64,000 bases of DNA from CAJXSN01 sp947492235 (GTDB lineage: Bacteria; Pseudomonadota; Alphaproteobacteria; Sphingomonadales; Sphingomonadaceae): contig NZ_CP170453.1 in NCBI RefSeq assembly GCF_042492175.1, positions 496,001-560,000 on the forward strand, given 5' to 3'. Below the pieces are notes generated by a model that saw only the letters and a program-made list of their open reading frames with translations, searched no databases and was not told the DNA's origin. Within the stretch, counting starts at the first letter, position 1. Each line of letters begins with the position of its first letter. Below, piece by piece: positions 1-7,504 of the stretch. A program made the translations under genes and the position numbers.

Positions 1-248
1 AACGCACTCATGCGGGGGCCGGGCAAGGCCTGCCAGATGGCGTAGCAGATAGAGCCGAAAAACAGCGGTCCCCAGATGGCGAACGCCCAGCCGGACGGCG
101 TAATCAGTGTGCGGATATCGTCCGAACGACTACCGATATTCTCGCCAAAGCCCAGCAAGGGCAGATAGGTCGCGCCGATCTGGACGATGACCGCCAGAAT
201 GATGGCAATGATCTGGAATGTGGATCGAGGCCGTCCGAAATCGCTCAT
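1..248 (-). CDS. TspO/MBR-like tryptophan-rich membrane protein, partial (N-terminal 82 residues)
   Basis: Only the N-terminal part is inside the window; the gene runs off the left edge. The ATG at 248 opens a reading frame with a first membrane segment at about residues 11-33 (Ile/Val/Ala-rich, then LPLLGFGENIG) and a second starting with GWAFAIWGPLFFGS and continuing AIWQALPGP. The WAF-IWG-P-YA-WQ-LP pattern is what I know from tryptophan-rich sensory (TspO/MBR-related) proteins of this group. No strong Shine-Dalgarno is visible upstream. Function in the cell is not determinable here; TspO-like proteins bind porphyrins or act as membrane sensors. The family call rests on this one fragment. 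Confidence 0.6.
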   Translation of the reverse strand, partial: MSDFGRPRSTFQIIAIILAVIVQIGATYLPLLGFGENIGSRSDDIRTLITPSGWAFAIWGPLFFGSICYAIWQALPGPRMSA

Positions 249-291
249 AGCTATCCTGTAACCCTATCGATGGTCTGTAGGACAGAGGAAA

Positions 292-687
<396 letters not shown>

Positions 688-747
688 GGCCCGATATAGG
701 CGCGGCACCGGCACTTGGGAAGCCGGTGCCGCGCAAGAGTTGCAAGC

Positions 748-1470
748 TCAGGCTTCGCCTTCGCCGCCAATGCCTTCCAGCGATTCATCGGGCGACAATA
801 CGAAGCGCCAGATAATCGCGCCCAGCGCCGCGCCGATCAGCGGAGCGACCCAGAACAGCCAGACCTGACCGACCGCTGCGGTTTCTGCATAGAACGCCAC
901 ACCGGTGGAGCGGGCCGGATTGACCGAGGTGTTGCTGACCGGAATAGAGATCAGGTGGATCAGCGTCAGGCCCAGACCGATGGCAATCGGCGCAAACCCT
1001 GCCGGGGCAACCGGCGAGGTTGAACCCAGAATGATGATCAGGAACATCGCCGTCAGGACGATTTCTGCAATCAGCACGGCGGTCATCGAATAGCCGCCCG
1101 GCGAAAGGTCACCAAAACCGTTGGACGCAAAGCCGCCCGCGCTGAAATCGGGTGCGCCGCTGGCGATGACGAACAGGATGCCCGAGGCGATAAAGGCGCC
1201 CAGCACCTGCGCGACCCAGTAAGGCACAAGCTCGGCCCAAGAGAAACGGCCACCAACAGCCAGACCCAGCGACACCGCCGGATTGAAATGGCCGCCGGAA
1301 ATCCCGCCAACCGCATAGGCCATGGTCATGACCGTCAGGCCAAAGGCCAGCGATACGCCGACAAAGCCGATGCCGAGCTCCGGAAATGCGGCTGCCAAAA
1401 CAGCCGAACCGCAGCCCCCGAAGACCAACCAGAATGTGCCGAACAACTCGGCAGACAATTTGCGAAACAT
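748..1470 (-). CDS. aqpZ: Aquaporin Z, water channel
   Basis: Inner-membrane channel of the MIP family, 240 residues, the usual length, with six membrane segments. Both NPA half-helix motifs are present: HFNPAVS (Asn63-Pro64-Ala65) and SVNPARS (Asn184-Pro185-Ala186) with the pore Arg187. His172 in IHLISIPV sits where AqpZ-type water-selective channels have His, while glycerol facilitators have Gly. The ATG is preceded by GGGGGAAG. It stands alone between rnpB and an alpha/beta hydrolase on the same strand, with 174 bp upstream for its own promoter. Confidence 0.96.
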   Translation of the reverse strand: MFRKLSAELFGTFWLVFGGCGSAVLAAAFPELGIGFVGVSLAFGLTVMTMAYAVGGISGGHFNPAVSLGLAVGGRFSWAELVPYWVAQVLGAFIASGILFVIASGAPDFSAGGFASNGFGDLSPGGYSMTAVLIAEIVLTAMFLIIILGSTSPVAPAGFAPIAIGLGLTLIHLISIPVSNTSVNPARSTGVAFYAETAAVGQVWLFWVAPLIGAALGAIIWRFVLSPDESLEGIGGEGEA

Positions 1471-1644
1471 GATACTTCCCCCTTATTTTGTGCGGCACCC
1501 GGCGGGCACGATTCCGCCGGATGTCGCTCGGCGCCGTTTCCGGCAGAGAAGATTAACTGCAACTGTGGGGCGAAGTAAAATCTTGTGTCATCGGCTCAAC
1601 GGTGCCGTGCGGTTTCTGCCCAGGCTCTCGCCGGTTTTCCCGTT

Positions 1645-2568
1645 CTAACGATCCACAAAACGGGCAACCAGAGAGAACACATCCTTCGCCTCACGGGTTG
1701 CTGCCAGAGCCATGAAGACATGCGGCGCGCCAGCGTATTCGTACAATTCGACGTGCCTGCCCGCCTGTTTCATCCGGCCCGCGAATGTCCGGCAATCGGG
1801 CAGGAAAACGTCATGGTGTCCGATAAAGATCGCTGTTGGCGGCAGATCCGTCAGATCGGCATAGAGCGGGCTGCATTGCGGGCTCAGCGGATCGCGATCG
1901 TCTGCCCAGATGCGGCCCAGCTCGCGGATGGGGCCGACCTTGAGCATGATGTCGTGCGGCTCGATTGCCTTCGCTGCTTCGTCTTTCAACGTGACGTCGA
2001 GCCATGGAGAAAACAGGACTAGGTTGCCCGCCTGAGGGCCACCCTTGTCGCGCAAGCGCAGGGCGAGGCTGAGCGCGATATGCGCGCCTGCGCTGTCGCC
2101 TGCCAGAGTGATGGTAGCAGGTTCCCGGTTTTCCGCCGCAGAGGCGAACAACGTATCGGCCATGCGTTCCGCATCGCGATAAGGGTGCTCCGGCACGACA
2201 TTGTAAAACGCAGCCGTCACACTCGCGCCGGTATTCTCGACCAGCGCCGCGATAACATCCCAATGCTGTTTCACCGCCGACACGACAAAACCGCCGCCGT
2301 GAAAATAGAGGATGTGCCGCTCGCCCGGCCCGGTGGACGGGTGCAGGGTGATGCATTCCTGTCCCTCGATCTCAGAGGTTTCGACCTGAAACCGCCGCGC
2401 AAACTTGTCGGGCGTTTCCGCCCGGCGCGGCTGACGGCGACTGTGCAGAAACCGCTCGACATCCTCGATCCGCTCCGGGAAAATCGGCTTGCCCTTGGAC
2501 ACCACCCAGCTTGCCAACCGCAGGGGCAGGCTGGGTTTGGCAAAGCGCAGATCGCCAAGGCCGCTCAC
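1645..2568 (-). CDS. Alpha/beta hydrolase, hormone-sensitive-lipase type esterase
   Basis: 307-residue cytosolic esterase/lipase of the HSL (acetyl esterase) family. The oxyanion-hole motif HGGGF is at about residue 90 and the nucleophile elbow GDSAGAH at about residue 158. The acid is probably the Asp in GHHDVFLPD and the base the His in GAPHVFMAL, so the triad looks complete. Translation starts at a GTG whose first bases overlap the TGA of the upstream amidase gene (GTGA), which suggests translational coupling. It is the last gene of the chpT-amidase-hydrolase cluster. The substrate is unknown; small acyl esters are typical for the family. Confidence 0.88.
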   Translation of the reverse strand: MSGLGDLRFAKPSLPLRLASWVVSKGKPIFPERIEDVERFLHSRRQPRRAETPDKFARRFQVETSEIEGQECITLHPSTGPGERHILYFHGGGFVVSAVKQHWDVIAALVENTGASVTAAFYNVVPEHPYRDAERMADTLFASAAENREPATITLAGDSAGAHIALSLALRLRDKGGPQAGNLVLFSPWLDVTLKDEAAKAIEPHDIMLKVGPIRELGRIWADDRDPLSPQCSPLYADLTDLPPTAIFIGHHDVFLPDCRTFAGRMKQAGRHVELYEYAGAPHVFMALAATREAKDVFSLVARFVDR

Positions 2569-3293
2569 CGCGTGACGCCCCTGTCGCGGTCGAGCAGTAG
2601 CTGGAACAGGATCGCCCGGATTTGCAGGTCGATCACGCCGTCGATCCGTTCCGGTCGCCAGCGGCGCTGGAAGGCCTCCACCGCCTTGTGCCCGTCGGTA
2701 ATGTCGTAACCGAACCGTTCCAGCGCGAGGTAGAACGCCGCGTCATTATCGAACGGGTCGCCCTGCTCCAGATGCTCCGGCTTTGCCAGACACAGGCCAT
2801 ATTCCGCCAGACGGTCCCACGGAAACAGCTCGCCCGGATCGATTTTGCGCGCTGGCGCGACGTCGGAATGGCCGATCACATTGGCGCGCGGAATATCGTG
2901 CTCCTTCACGATCCGCGCCACCAGCGGGACCAGTGCCTCGAACTGGGCATCGGCAAATTCGCGGTAGCCCAGAGCGTGGCCGGGGTGATCCAGCTCGATC
3001 CCGATACTGGCAGAATTCACATCCTTGTGCCCGCGCCAATAGGCTTGCCCCGCATGCCATGCGCGCTTTTCCTCGGGCACCAGACGGGTGACTTCGCCCT
3101 CTTCGGAAATCAGATAGTGCGCGCTGACCTGCGCCTCGGGGTCACACAGCCGGTCGATAGCTACAGCCGCATTCTCCATCTCGGTGTAGTGGATCACCAG
3201 CATGGAAATCGGCAGCGTGCGCTCGTTGGAATTGGGGGAGAGGCATTCGCGGTGGACCAGCTCGTCACCATCCCCTTGCCCATCATCCGCCAT
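2565..3293 (-). CDS. N-acetylmuramoyl-L-alanine amidase, AmpD/AmiD type with C-terminal peptidoglycan-binding domain
   Basis: Cleaves the bond between MurNAc and L-Ala in muropeptides. The Amidase_2 domain starts with VIHYTEM (zinc ligand His35) and contains the second ligand cluster GHSDVAPARKIDPGELFPW. The C-terminal part (FQRRWRPERIDG-ID) matches the PG_binding_1-like end seen in AmiD/AmpD of Sphingomonadales. 242 residues. The ATG at 3293 overlaps the chpT stop as TGATG; the same frame stays open upstream but that portion is antisense-like shadow within chpT, so I reject it. No signal peptide is visible at this start, so it could act on cytosolic recycled muropeptides, though AmiD enzymes are periplasmic lipoproteins. 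Confidence 0.9.
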   Translation of the reverse strand: MADDGQGDGDELVHRECLSPNSNERTLPISMLVIHYTEMENAAVAIDRLCDPEAQVSAHYLISEEGEVTRLVPEEKRAWHAGQAYWRGHKDVNSASIGIELDHPGHALGYREFADAQFEALVPLVARIVKEHDIPRANVIGHSDVAPARKIDPGELFPWDRLAEYGLCLAKPEHLEQGDPFDNDAAFYLALERFGYDITDGHKAVEAFQRRWRPERIDGVIDLQIRAILFQLLLDRDRGVTR

Positions 3294-3952
3294 CAGCCGA
3301 TCATCCCTTCGCCTTCCGGCAGCACTGCGCCAAGCAACAGCGTCTCTTCGCTGCGGTGAAACTGGATCGATCCGCCGACCTTCTCCGCCAGAGCGCCCAC
3401 CATCCACGCAGGCGCGGTGCGGCCCGAGAGTTCCGCAGGGTTCAGATCGCCCTGCAGAGCGAGGCCGATCGTGTCGTCGAAGGCGATCTTCTTGCCCGCC
3501 GCGCGCACCACGATTTCGCTCGCGCCATTGTTGCGCTCCGCCCCGATATCCAGCGTGCCGCCGCGCATCAAAGCGTCGAGCGCAATATGCGACAGGTTGA
3601 GCAGCACCTTCACCGCCGGTTTGGGCAGGCTGTCGACCGCCAGCGCCCATTTGACCTCGATCCGCTTGTTGTCCCCCACCAGCGCATCGATCGCCGCCTT
3701 GGGTTCCTCCATCGGCACGCGGTCGCCAAATCCGCCCGCCGCGCCGAAAGCCAGCCGGAAGAATTTCAGCTTGTCGGCGCTTGTCTTGGCGCTCTGGGCC
3801 AGCAGTTCGAGACACCGGTCGCGCATTTCCGGGTCGGTTTCGTCGGCCAGCAATTCCAGCCCGTTGGTCATCGCGCCAACCGGGCTAAGCAGATCGTGAC
3901 ACAGGCGGGAACACAGCATGCTGGCCAGTTCGACGGGATCGGGTTGGGTCAT
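3293..3952 (-). CDS. chpT: Histidine phosphotransferase ChpT family
   Basis: 219 residues. In Caulobacter ChpT passes phosphate from CckA to CtrA and CpdR. The N-terminal H-box has LCSRLCHDLLSPVGAMTNGL with the phosphorylatable His19, forming the dimerising helical hairpin. The C-terminal part (residues about 90-219) is a degenerate ATPase-like fold that lacks ATP-binding boxes, as in ChpT. It is the first gene of a cluster overlapping the amidase gene. The 178 bp upstream holds palindromes around 3987-4016, listed separately. Companion CtrA-pathway factors ClpX, ClpP and RcdA are elsewhere in this window; cckA and ctrA are not. Confidence 0.9.
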   Translation of the reverse strand: MTQPDPVELASMLCSRLCHDLLSPVGAMTNGLELLADETDPEMRDRCLELLAQSAKTSADKLKFFRLAFGAAGGFGDRVPMEEPKAAIDALVGDNKRIEVKWALAVDSLPKPAVKVLLNLSHIALDALMRGGTLDIGAERNNGASEIVVRAAGKKIAFDDTIGLALQGDLNPAELSGRTAPAWMVGALAEKVGGSIQFHRSEETLLLGAVLPEGEGMIG

Positions 3953-3986
3953 GACGATCGATTTAAGCCCTTTTGAGTGTTGGATT

Positions 3987-4016
3987 TGCTTGACGTTTTT
4001 GACACAGTGTCAAGCA
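3987..4016. promoter_or_regulatory. Nested palindromes upstream of chpT, candidate operator
   Basis: A perfect 15-bp palindrome TTGACACAGTGTCAA lies at 3999-4013, 47 bp before the chpT ATG. An outer inverted repeat TGCTTGAC (3987-3994) / GTCAAGCA (4009-4016) overlaps it. A further TTGACAC half-site is at 4070-4076. TTGACA also resembles a -35 box, so the site may overlap the chpT promoter. The binding protein is unknown. Confidence 0.5.
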
Positions 4017-4130
4017 ACGAATTTGCGTCAAGTCGTTGATTTAATAAAGAATAATATGGCCACGACAGGTTGACACATTAAATTGGAAAACACCGGAATC
4101 CGCCCCCCGACCAATTGCTGGAACGTGACA

Positions 4131-4532
4131 CTAGCCGTCCTGAATGGAGTAGGAAAGCGCTTCGAAGCGACCGGGCATATCGCGCCAGAACCGCACCTCC
4201 TCGCCCGCAATGATTGCCCATATCCGCCCGTCGCCCGATGCGCTGCGACGGTCGGTCGCGGAAGGCTCCGGCGGGCCGGACGGATGCGAGTGGTAATAGC
4301 CCAAAACCTGCGGCCCGCCCGCCCGCGCCGCGCGGTGCGCATCGATTAGCGCCTGCGGATCGATCTCGAAGTGGCTGGCGGGCGAGGAATGCACGTTGGC
4401 GGCGGGCTGGATGGCGGTGACGCGATCCCCCTCGCCCTCGCCCAGCAACATCCCGCAGCATTCGTTGGGGTCGGCGGAGCGGGCCTCCGCAATCAATTGG
4501 GCGATAAGGACGCTTGTGACTTCGACTGACAT
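4131..4532 (-). CDS. JAMM/MPN+ zinc metalloprotease domain protein
   Basis: 133 residues, a single JAB1/MPN+ domain. All zinc and catalytic positions are visible: Glu24 in NECCGMLLG, then H81-S-H83-P-x7-S91-x2-D94 (HSHPSGPPEPSATD). Bacterial stand-alone members include the cysteine-releasing Mec/CysO-type proteases and RadC-like folds; the substrate here cannot be told. No ubiquitin-like, MoaD/ThiS or E1-like gene is adjacent. Its start is only 17 bp from the divergent rluD-type start at 4550, so the two promoters must lie inside one another's coding sequence or the transcripts are nearly leaderless. Confidence 0.85.
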   Translation of the reverse strand: MSVEVTSVLIAQLIAEARSADPNECCGMLLGEGEGDRVTAIQPAANVHSSPASHFEIDPQALIDAHRAARAGGPQVLGYYHSHPSGPPEPSATDRRSASGDGRIWAIIAGEEVRFWRDMPGRFEALSYSIQDG

Positions 4533-4549
4533 TGCCCAAGACCCTTAGC

Positions 4550-5494
4550 ATGTCCGCGCCTGAAACCATCACCGGAACCCTCCCCTCCGCTGGCCGGATC
4601 GATAAATCGCTGGCCGAGGCGAGTGGATTGTCGCGCGAGCGGGTCAAGACGCTGATGGCGGCGGGCGCGGTAGTGGTGGGCAAGAAAGTAGTCACCAACC
4701 CGTCCGCCAAGATGCAGGCGGGGGCGCATTTTGCCATCACCCTGCCCGCCCTCTCCGCGCCGGAAGCCCAGCCGCAGGACATCCCGCTCGATATCGTGTT
4801 CGAGGATGCGCATCTGCTGGTGGTCAACAAGCCCGCCGGAATGGTCGTCCACCCGGCAGCGGGCAATATGGACGGCACGCTGGTCAATGCGCTGCTGCAT
4901 CATTGTGGCGACAGCCTGTCGGGCATTAACGGCGTCGCCCGCCCCGGGATCGTCCACCGGATCGACAAGGATACATCCGGCCTGCTGGTGGTCGCCAAGA
5001 CCGACGCCGCGCATGAGGGGCTGGCGGTGCAATTTGCCGAGCATTCGATAGAGCGGCGCTATCTCGCTGTGTGCGCAGGCAGGCCGAATCCTCCATCGGG
5101 CACCATCGACACAATTCTGGGCCGCAGCGCGGGCAATCGCAAGAAAATGGCCGTGCTGCGTGAAGATTCGACGCGCGGCAAACATGCGGTGACCCATTTC
5201 AAGACAATAGAATTGCTTGCCCACTGTACACTCATTGAATGTCGGCTGGAAACGGGGCGCACACACCAGGTGCGTGTTCACTGTGCGTCAATCGGTCATC
5301 CGCTATTAGGAGATCCAACTTATGGAAAGGATCCCAAGGGTTTGCGCCCTCTTCTCCAACGTTTGGGTTTCGCCCGGCAGGCCTTGCACGCCGCCACTTT
5401 GGGCTTTGTTCACCCCGCCACTGGCAAACAGGTGAGTTTCGAGGCCCCCTTACCGCCCGACATGGCGGAACTAATCGACGAAACCGCACGTTGA
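4550..5494 (+). CDS. rluD: RluA/RluD-family 23S rRNA pseudouridine synthase
   Basis: Isomerises uridines in RNA; RluD modifies helix 69 of 23S rRNA. 314 residues from the ATG at 4550 (a TTG at 4532 is the only upstream alternative). Residues about 14-70 form an S4-like domain (GRIDKSLAE-SRERVKTLMAAGAVVVG). The synthase core has motif II GIVHRIDKDTSGLLVVAKT with the catalytic Asp139, and later GRTHQVRVHCASIGHPLLGD. Family membership is clear; the choice of RluD over another RluA-type paralogue rests on the S4 domain and size. It lies just upstream of rpoH on the same strand, a neighbourhood common in alphaproteobacteria. Confidence 0.9.
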   Translation: MSAPETITGTLPSAGRIDKSLAEASGLSRERVKTLMAAGAVVVGKKVVTNPSAKMQAGAHFAITLPALSAPEAQPQDIPLDIVFEDAHLLVVNKPAGMVVHPAAGNMDGTLVNALLHHCGDSLSGINGVARPGIVHRIDKDTSGLLVVAKTDAAHEGLAVQFAEHSIERRYLAVCAGRPNPPSGTIDTILGRSAGNRKKMAVLREDSTRGKHAVTHFKTIELLAHCTLIECRLETGRTHQVRVHCASIGHPLLGDPTYGKDPKGLRPLLQRLGFARQALHAATLGFVHPATGKQVSFEAPLPPDMAELIDETAR

Positions 5495-5616
5495 AATCGA
5501 CGAAGAACACTGCAAATCGGCGTTGGTTCTCTCTATATGTAACCAAGTGGCCCGATTGTCCGGATGCCCATCAGGGGTCCGGGCCGAGTGGTCGACGCTA
5601 GAAAGGTCAAAACGAC

Positions 5617-6528
5617 GTGAGTAAATCCAAAGCAGTTTCGATCCCCGCTCTGGGCGGGGAGCAGAGCCTCAACCGCTATCTCTCCGAAATCAAGAAATAC
5701 CCTGTACTGACGGCAGAGCAGGAATACATGCTCGCCAAGCGGTACGAGGAGCATGAAGATCCCGATGCGGCGGCGCAGCTCGTCACATCGCATCTGCGGC
5801 TCGTGGCGAAAATCGCCATGGGATACCGCGGCTATGGCCTGCCGGTCAGCGATCTCATTTCCGAAGGCAATGTCGGCCTGATGCAGGGCGTGAAGAAGTT
5901 CGAAGCCGATCGCGGCTTCCGCCTCGCGACCTATGCCATGTGGTGGATCAAGGCGAGCATGCAGGAATTTATCCTGCGCAGCTGGAGCCTCGTCAAAATG
6001 GGCACCACCGCCGCGCAGAAGAAGTTGTTCTTCAACCTGCGCCGCATGAAGAAGAACCTCGACGCGTATGAGGATTCCGATCTTCATCCCGACGATGTGA
6101 CCAAGATCGCCACCGACCTCGGCGTGCCCGAGCAGGAAGTGATCAACATGAACCGCCGGATGATGATGGGCGGCGACGGGTCGCTGAATGTCAGCATGCG
6201 CAATGGCGAGGAAGGCTCGGGCGAATGGCTCGACTGGCTGACCGATGATCGCCCGCTGCAGGATGAAACGGTGGCCGAGGCGCAGGAAGCCGAAGTGCGG
6301 CATGAGATGCTAACCGAGGCGATGGACGCGCTGAACGAGCGCGAACAGCACATCCTGACCGAACGCCGCCTGACGGAAAAGCCGCAGACGCTGGAAGAAC
6401 TCTCCAAGGTCTACGACGTCAGCCGCGAACGCATCCGCCAGATCGAAGTGCGCGCGTTTGAGAAGCTGCAGAAGGCGATGAAGACGATTGCTGGCGAGCG
6501 GCTGCTGGGTGCGCCTGCTGCGGTATAA
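5617..6528 (+). CDS. rpoH: RNA polymerase heat-shock sigma factor RpoH (sigma-32)
   Basis: 303 residues. Region 1.2/2 (LNRYLSEIKKYPVLTAEQE, then LVTSHLRLVAKIAMGYRGYG) and the -10 recognition segment RLATYAMWWIKASMQEFIL are present. The RpoH box follows as SWSLVKMGTTAAQKKLFFNL. Region 4 ends with the helix-turn-helix TLEELSKVYDVSRERIRQIE. The start is GTG at 5617, in frame with SKSKAVSIPALGGEQ. 122 bp separate it from the rluD-type gene, enough for its own promoter. A strong terminator follows at 6552. It directs heat-shock genes; clpP and clpX in this window are typical regulon members, but I could not confirm sigma-32 promoters before them. Confidence 0.95.
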   Translation: MSKSKAVSIPALGGEQSLNRYLSEIKKYPVLTAEQEYMLAKRYEEHEDPDAAAQLVTSHLRLVAKIAMGYRGYGLPVSDLISEGNVGLMQGVKKFEADRGFRLATYAMWWIKASMQEFILRSWSLVKMGTTAAQKKLFFNLRRMKKNLDAYEDSDLHPDDVTKIATDLGVPEQEVINMNRRMMMGGDGSLNVSMRNGEEGSGEWLDWLTDDRPLQDETVAEAQEAEVRHEMLTEAMDALNEREQHILTERRLTEKPQTLEELSKVYDVSRERIRQIEVRAFEKLQKAMKTIAGERLLGAPAAV

Positions 6529-6551
6529 ACAAAAACGATAGCTCTGAATTG

Positions 6552-6592
6552 AAAGGCCTTCCCTAGAGTATTCTGGGGAGGGCCTTTTCTTT
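6552..6592 (+). terminator. Rho-independent terminator of rpoH
   Basis: Arms AAAGGCCTTCCCTA and TGGGGAGGGCCTTTT enclose a short loop and run into TTTTCTTT, 24 bp past the rpoH stop. One bulge/mismatch in the stem. Confidence 0.88.
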
Positions 6593-6612
6593 CGCCTAAA
6601 GGGAATAAGAAA

Positions 6613-7488
6613 ATGAAGCTGTCCAAATCAAACAGAGTCAAGCTCATCAAAGAAATCTCGCAGCGGCTTGCCGCTGATGAGTGGACGACCATTGATTTGA
6701 CATTGAAGCAATTTGGCTTTCCAATAAGCAGTCAATGGTCATCGACTACCGAGGCTTACGTTGTCGAGATGATCAGCGACGGCTCAGACTTGGAATTGAT
6801 AGAGCTTGGGCAGCATCTAGGCATCGATATCGAAAGCCAACAGGAGCCTACCGGTACAGAACCAGAAACTCCATACTGGCACGATGGCCAACTGCGCGTC
6901 TTTATGTCACACCTTTCAGACCACCGCGAGGCCGTGTCTGAGTTGAAGAATGCCCTATCCCTTAAGGGAATGAGTGCTTTTGTCGCTCACAACGACATTA
7001 ACCCGACTGCCGAGTGGGCAATTGAAATCGAGAACGCACTAGCCACCTGCGACTTATTGATAGCTACAATTCATCCGAAATTCCATGAGAGCAAATGGTG
7101 TGACCAAGAAATTGGCTATGCCTTAGGGCGCGGGGTGCCTGTTTTTGCTGTACGTTTTGGCGCTGACCCGCACGGTTTCGTCAGTCGTTTTCAAGCATTC
7201 AAGGGAACTGGAAAAGAACCTTTACAGATTGCCAACGAATTATTCGAGGCAGCCATCAACCACAAAAAACTTCAATTCAAGATGGCCGACATCGTGGTCG
7301 AAAGATTCATCAATAGCGGCAGTTTTTCTGCGGCTAAATCACGTATAAACGCAGTAGAAAGCCTTAAAGTTTGGGATGCGTCGTATACTCCACGTCTTGA
7401 AAAAGCAGTTAGGGACAACGGTCAGATTAAGGATTCATGGGGTGTACCAGAAAGAGTCGCCGAACTTATAAAACAGCGGCCTAGCTAG
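6613..7488 (+). CDS. TIR-domain protein, candidate antiphage NADase
   Basis: 291 residues in three parts. Residues 1-75 form a helical N-terminal region (NRVKLIKEISQRLAA, ending ELGQHLGI) that reminds me of AbiJ-type N-terminal domains. Residues 93-195 are a TIR domain: LRVFMSHLSDHR, DINPTAEWAIEIENALATCD, and SKWCDQEIGYALGRG, where Glu166 of WCxxE sits at the NADase catalytic position. Residues 205-291 are a helical C-terminal region (SFSAAKSRINAVESL, WGVPERVAELI). Sampled 60-base lines are about 42-58% G+C, clearly below the neighbours, which suggests horizontal transfer. There is no partner defence gene beside it; rpoH and a secreted peptidase flank it. Bacterial TIR proteins deplete NAD+ during phage infection, but activity here is inferred. 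Confidence 0.85.
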   Translation: MKLSKSNRVKLIKEISQRLAADEWTTIDLTLKQFGFPISSQWSSTTEAYVVEMISDGSDLELIELGQHLGIDIESQQEPTGTEPETPYWHDGQLRVFMSHLSDHREAVSELKNALSLKGMSAFVAHNDINPTAEWAIEIENALATCDLLIATIHPKFHESKWCDQEIGYALGRGVPVFAVRFGADPHGFVSRFQAFKGTGKEPLQIANELFEAAINHKKLQFKMADIVVERFINSGSFSAAKSRINAVESLKVWDASYTPRLEKAVRDNGQIKDSWGVPERVAELIKQRPS

Positions 7489-7504
7489 GCTGGCTCCCCT
7501 TACT

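Noticed and set aside
3294..3815. N-terminal extension of the amidase frame
   Set aside because: It lies wholly inside chpT in another frame, is Arg/Gly-rich without motifs, and the ATG at 3293 gives a normal AmpD-type length.
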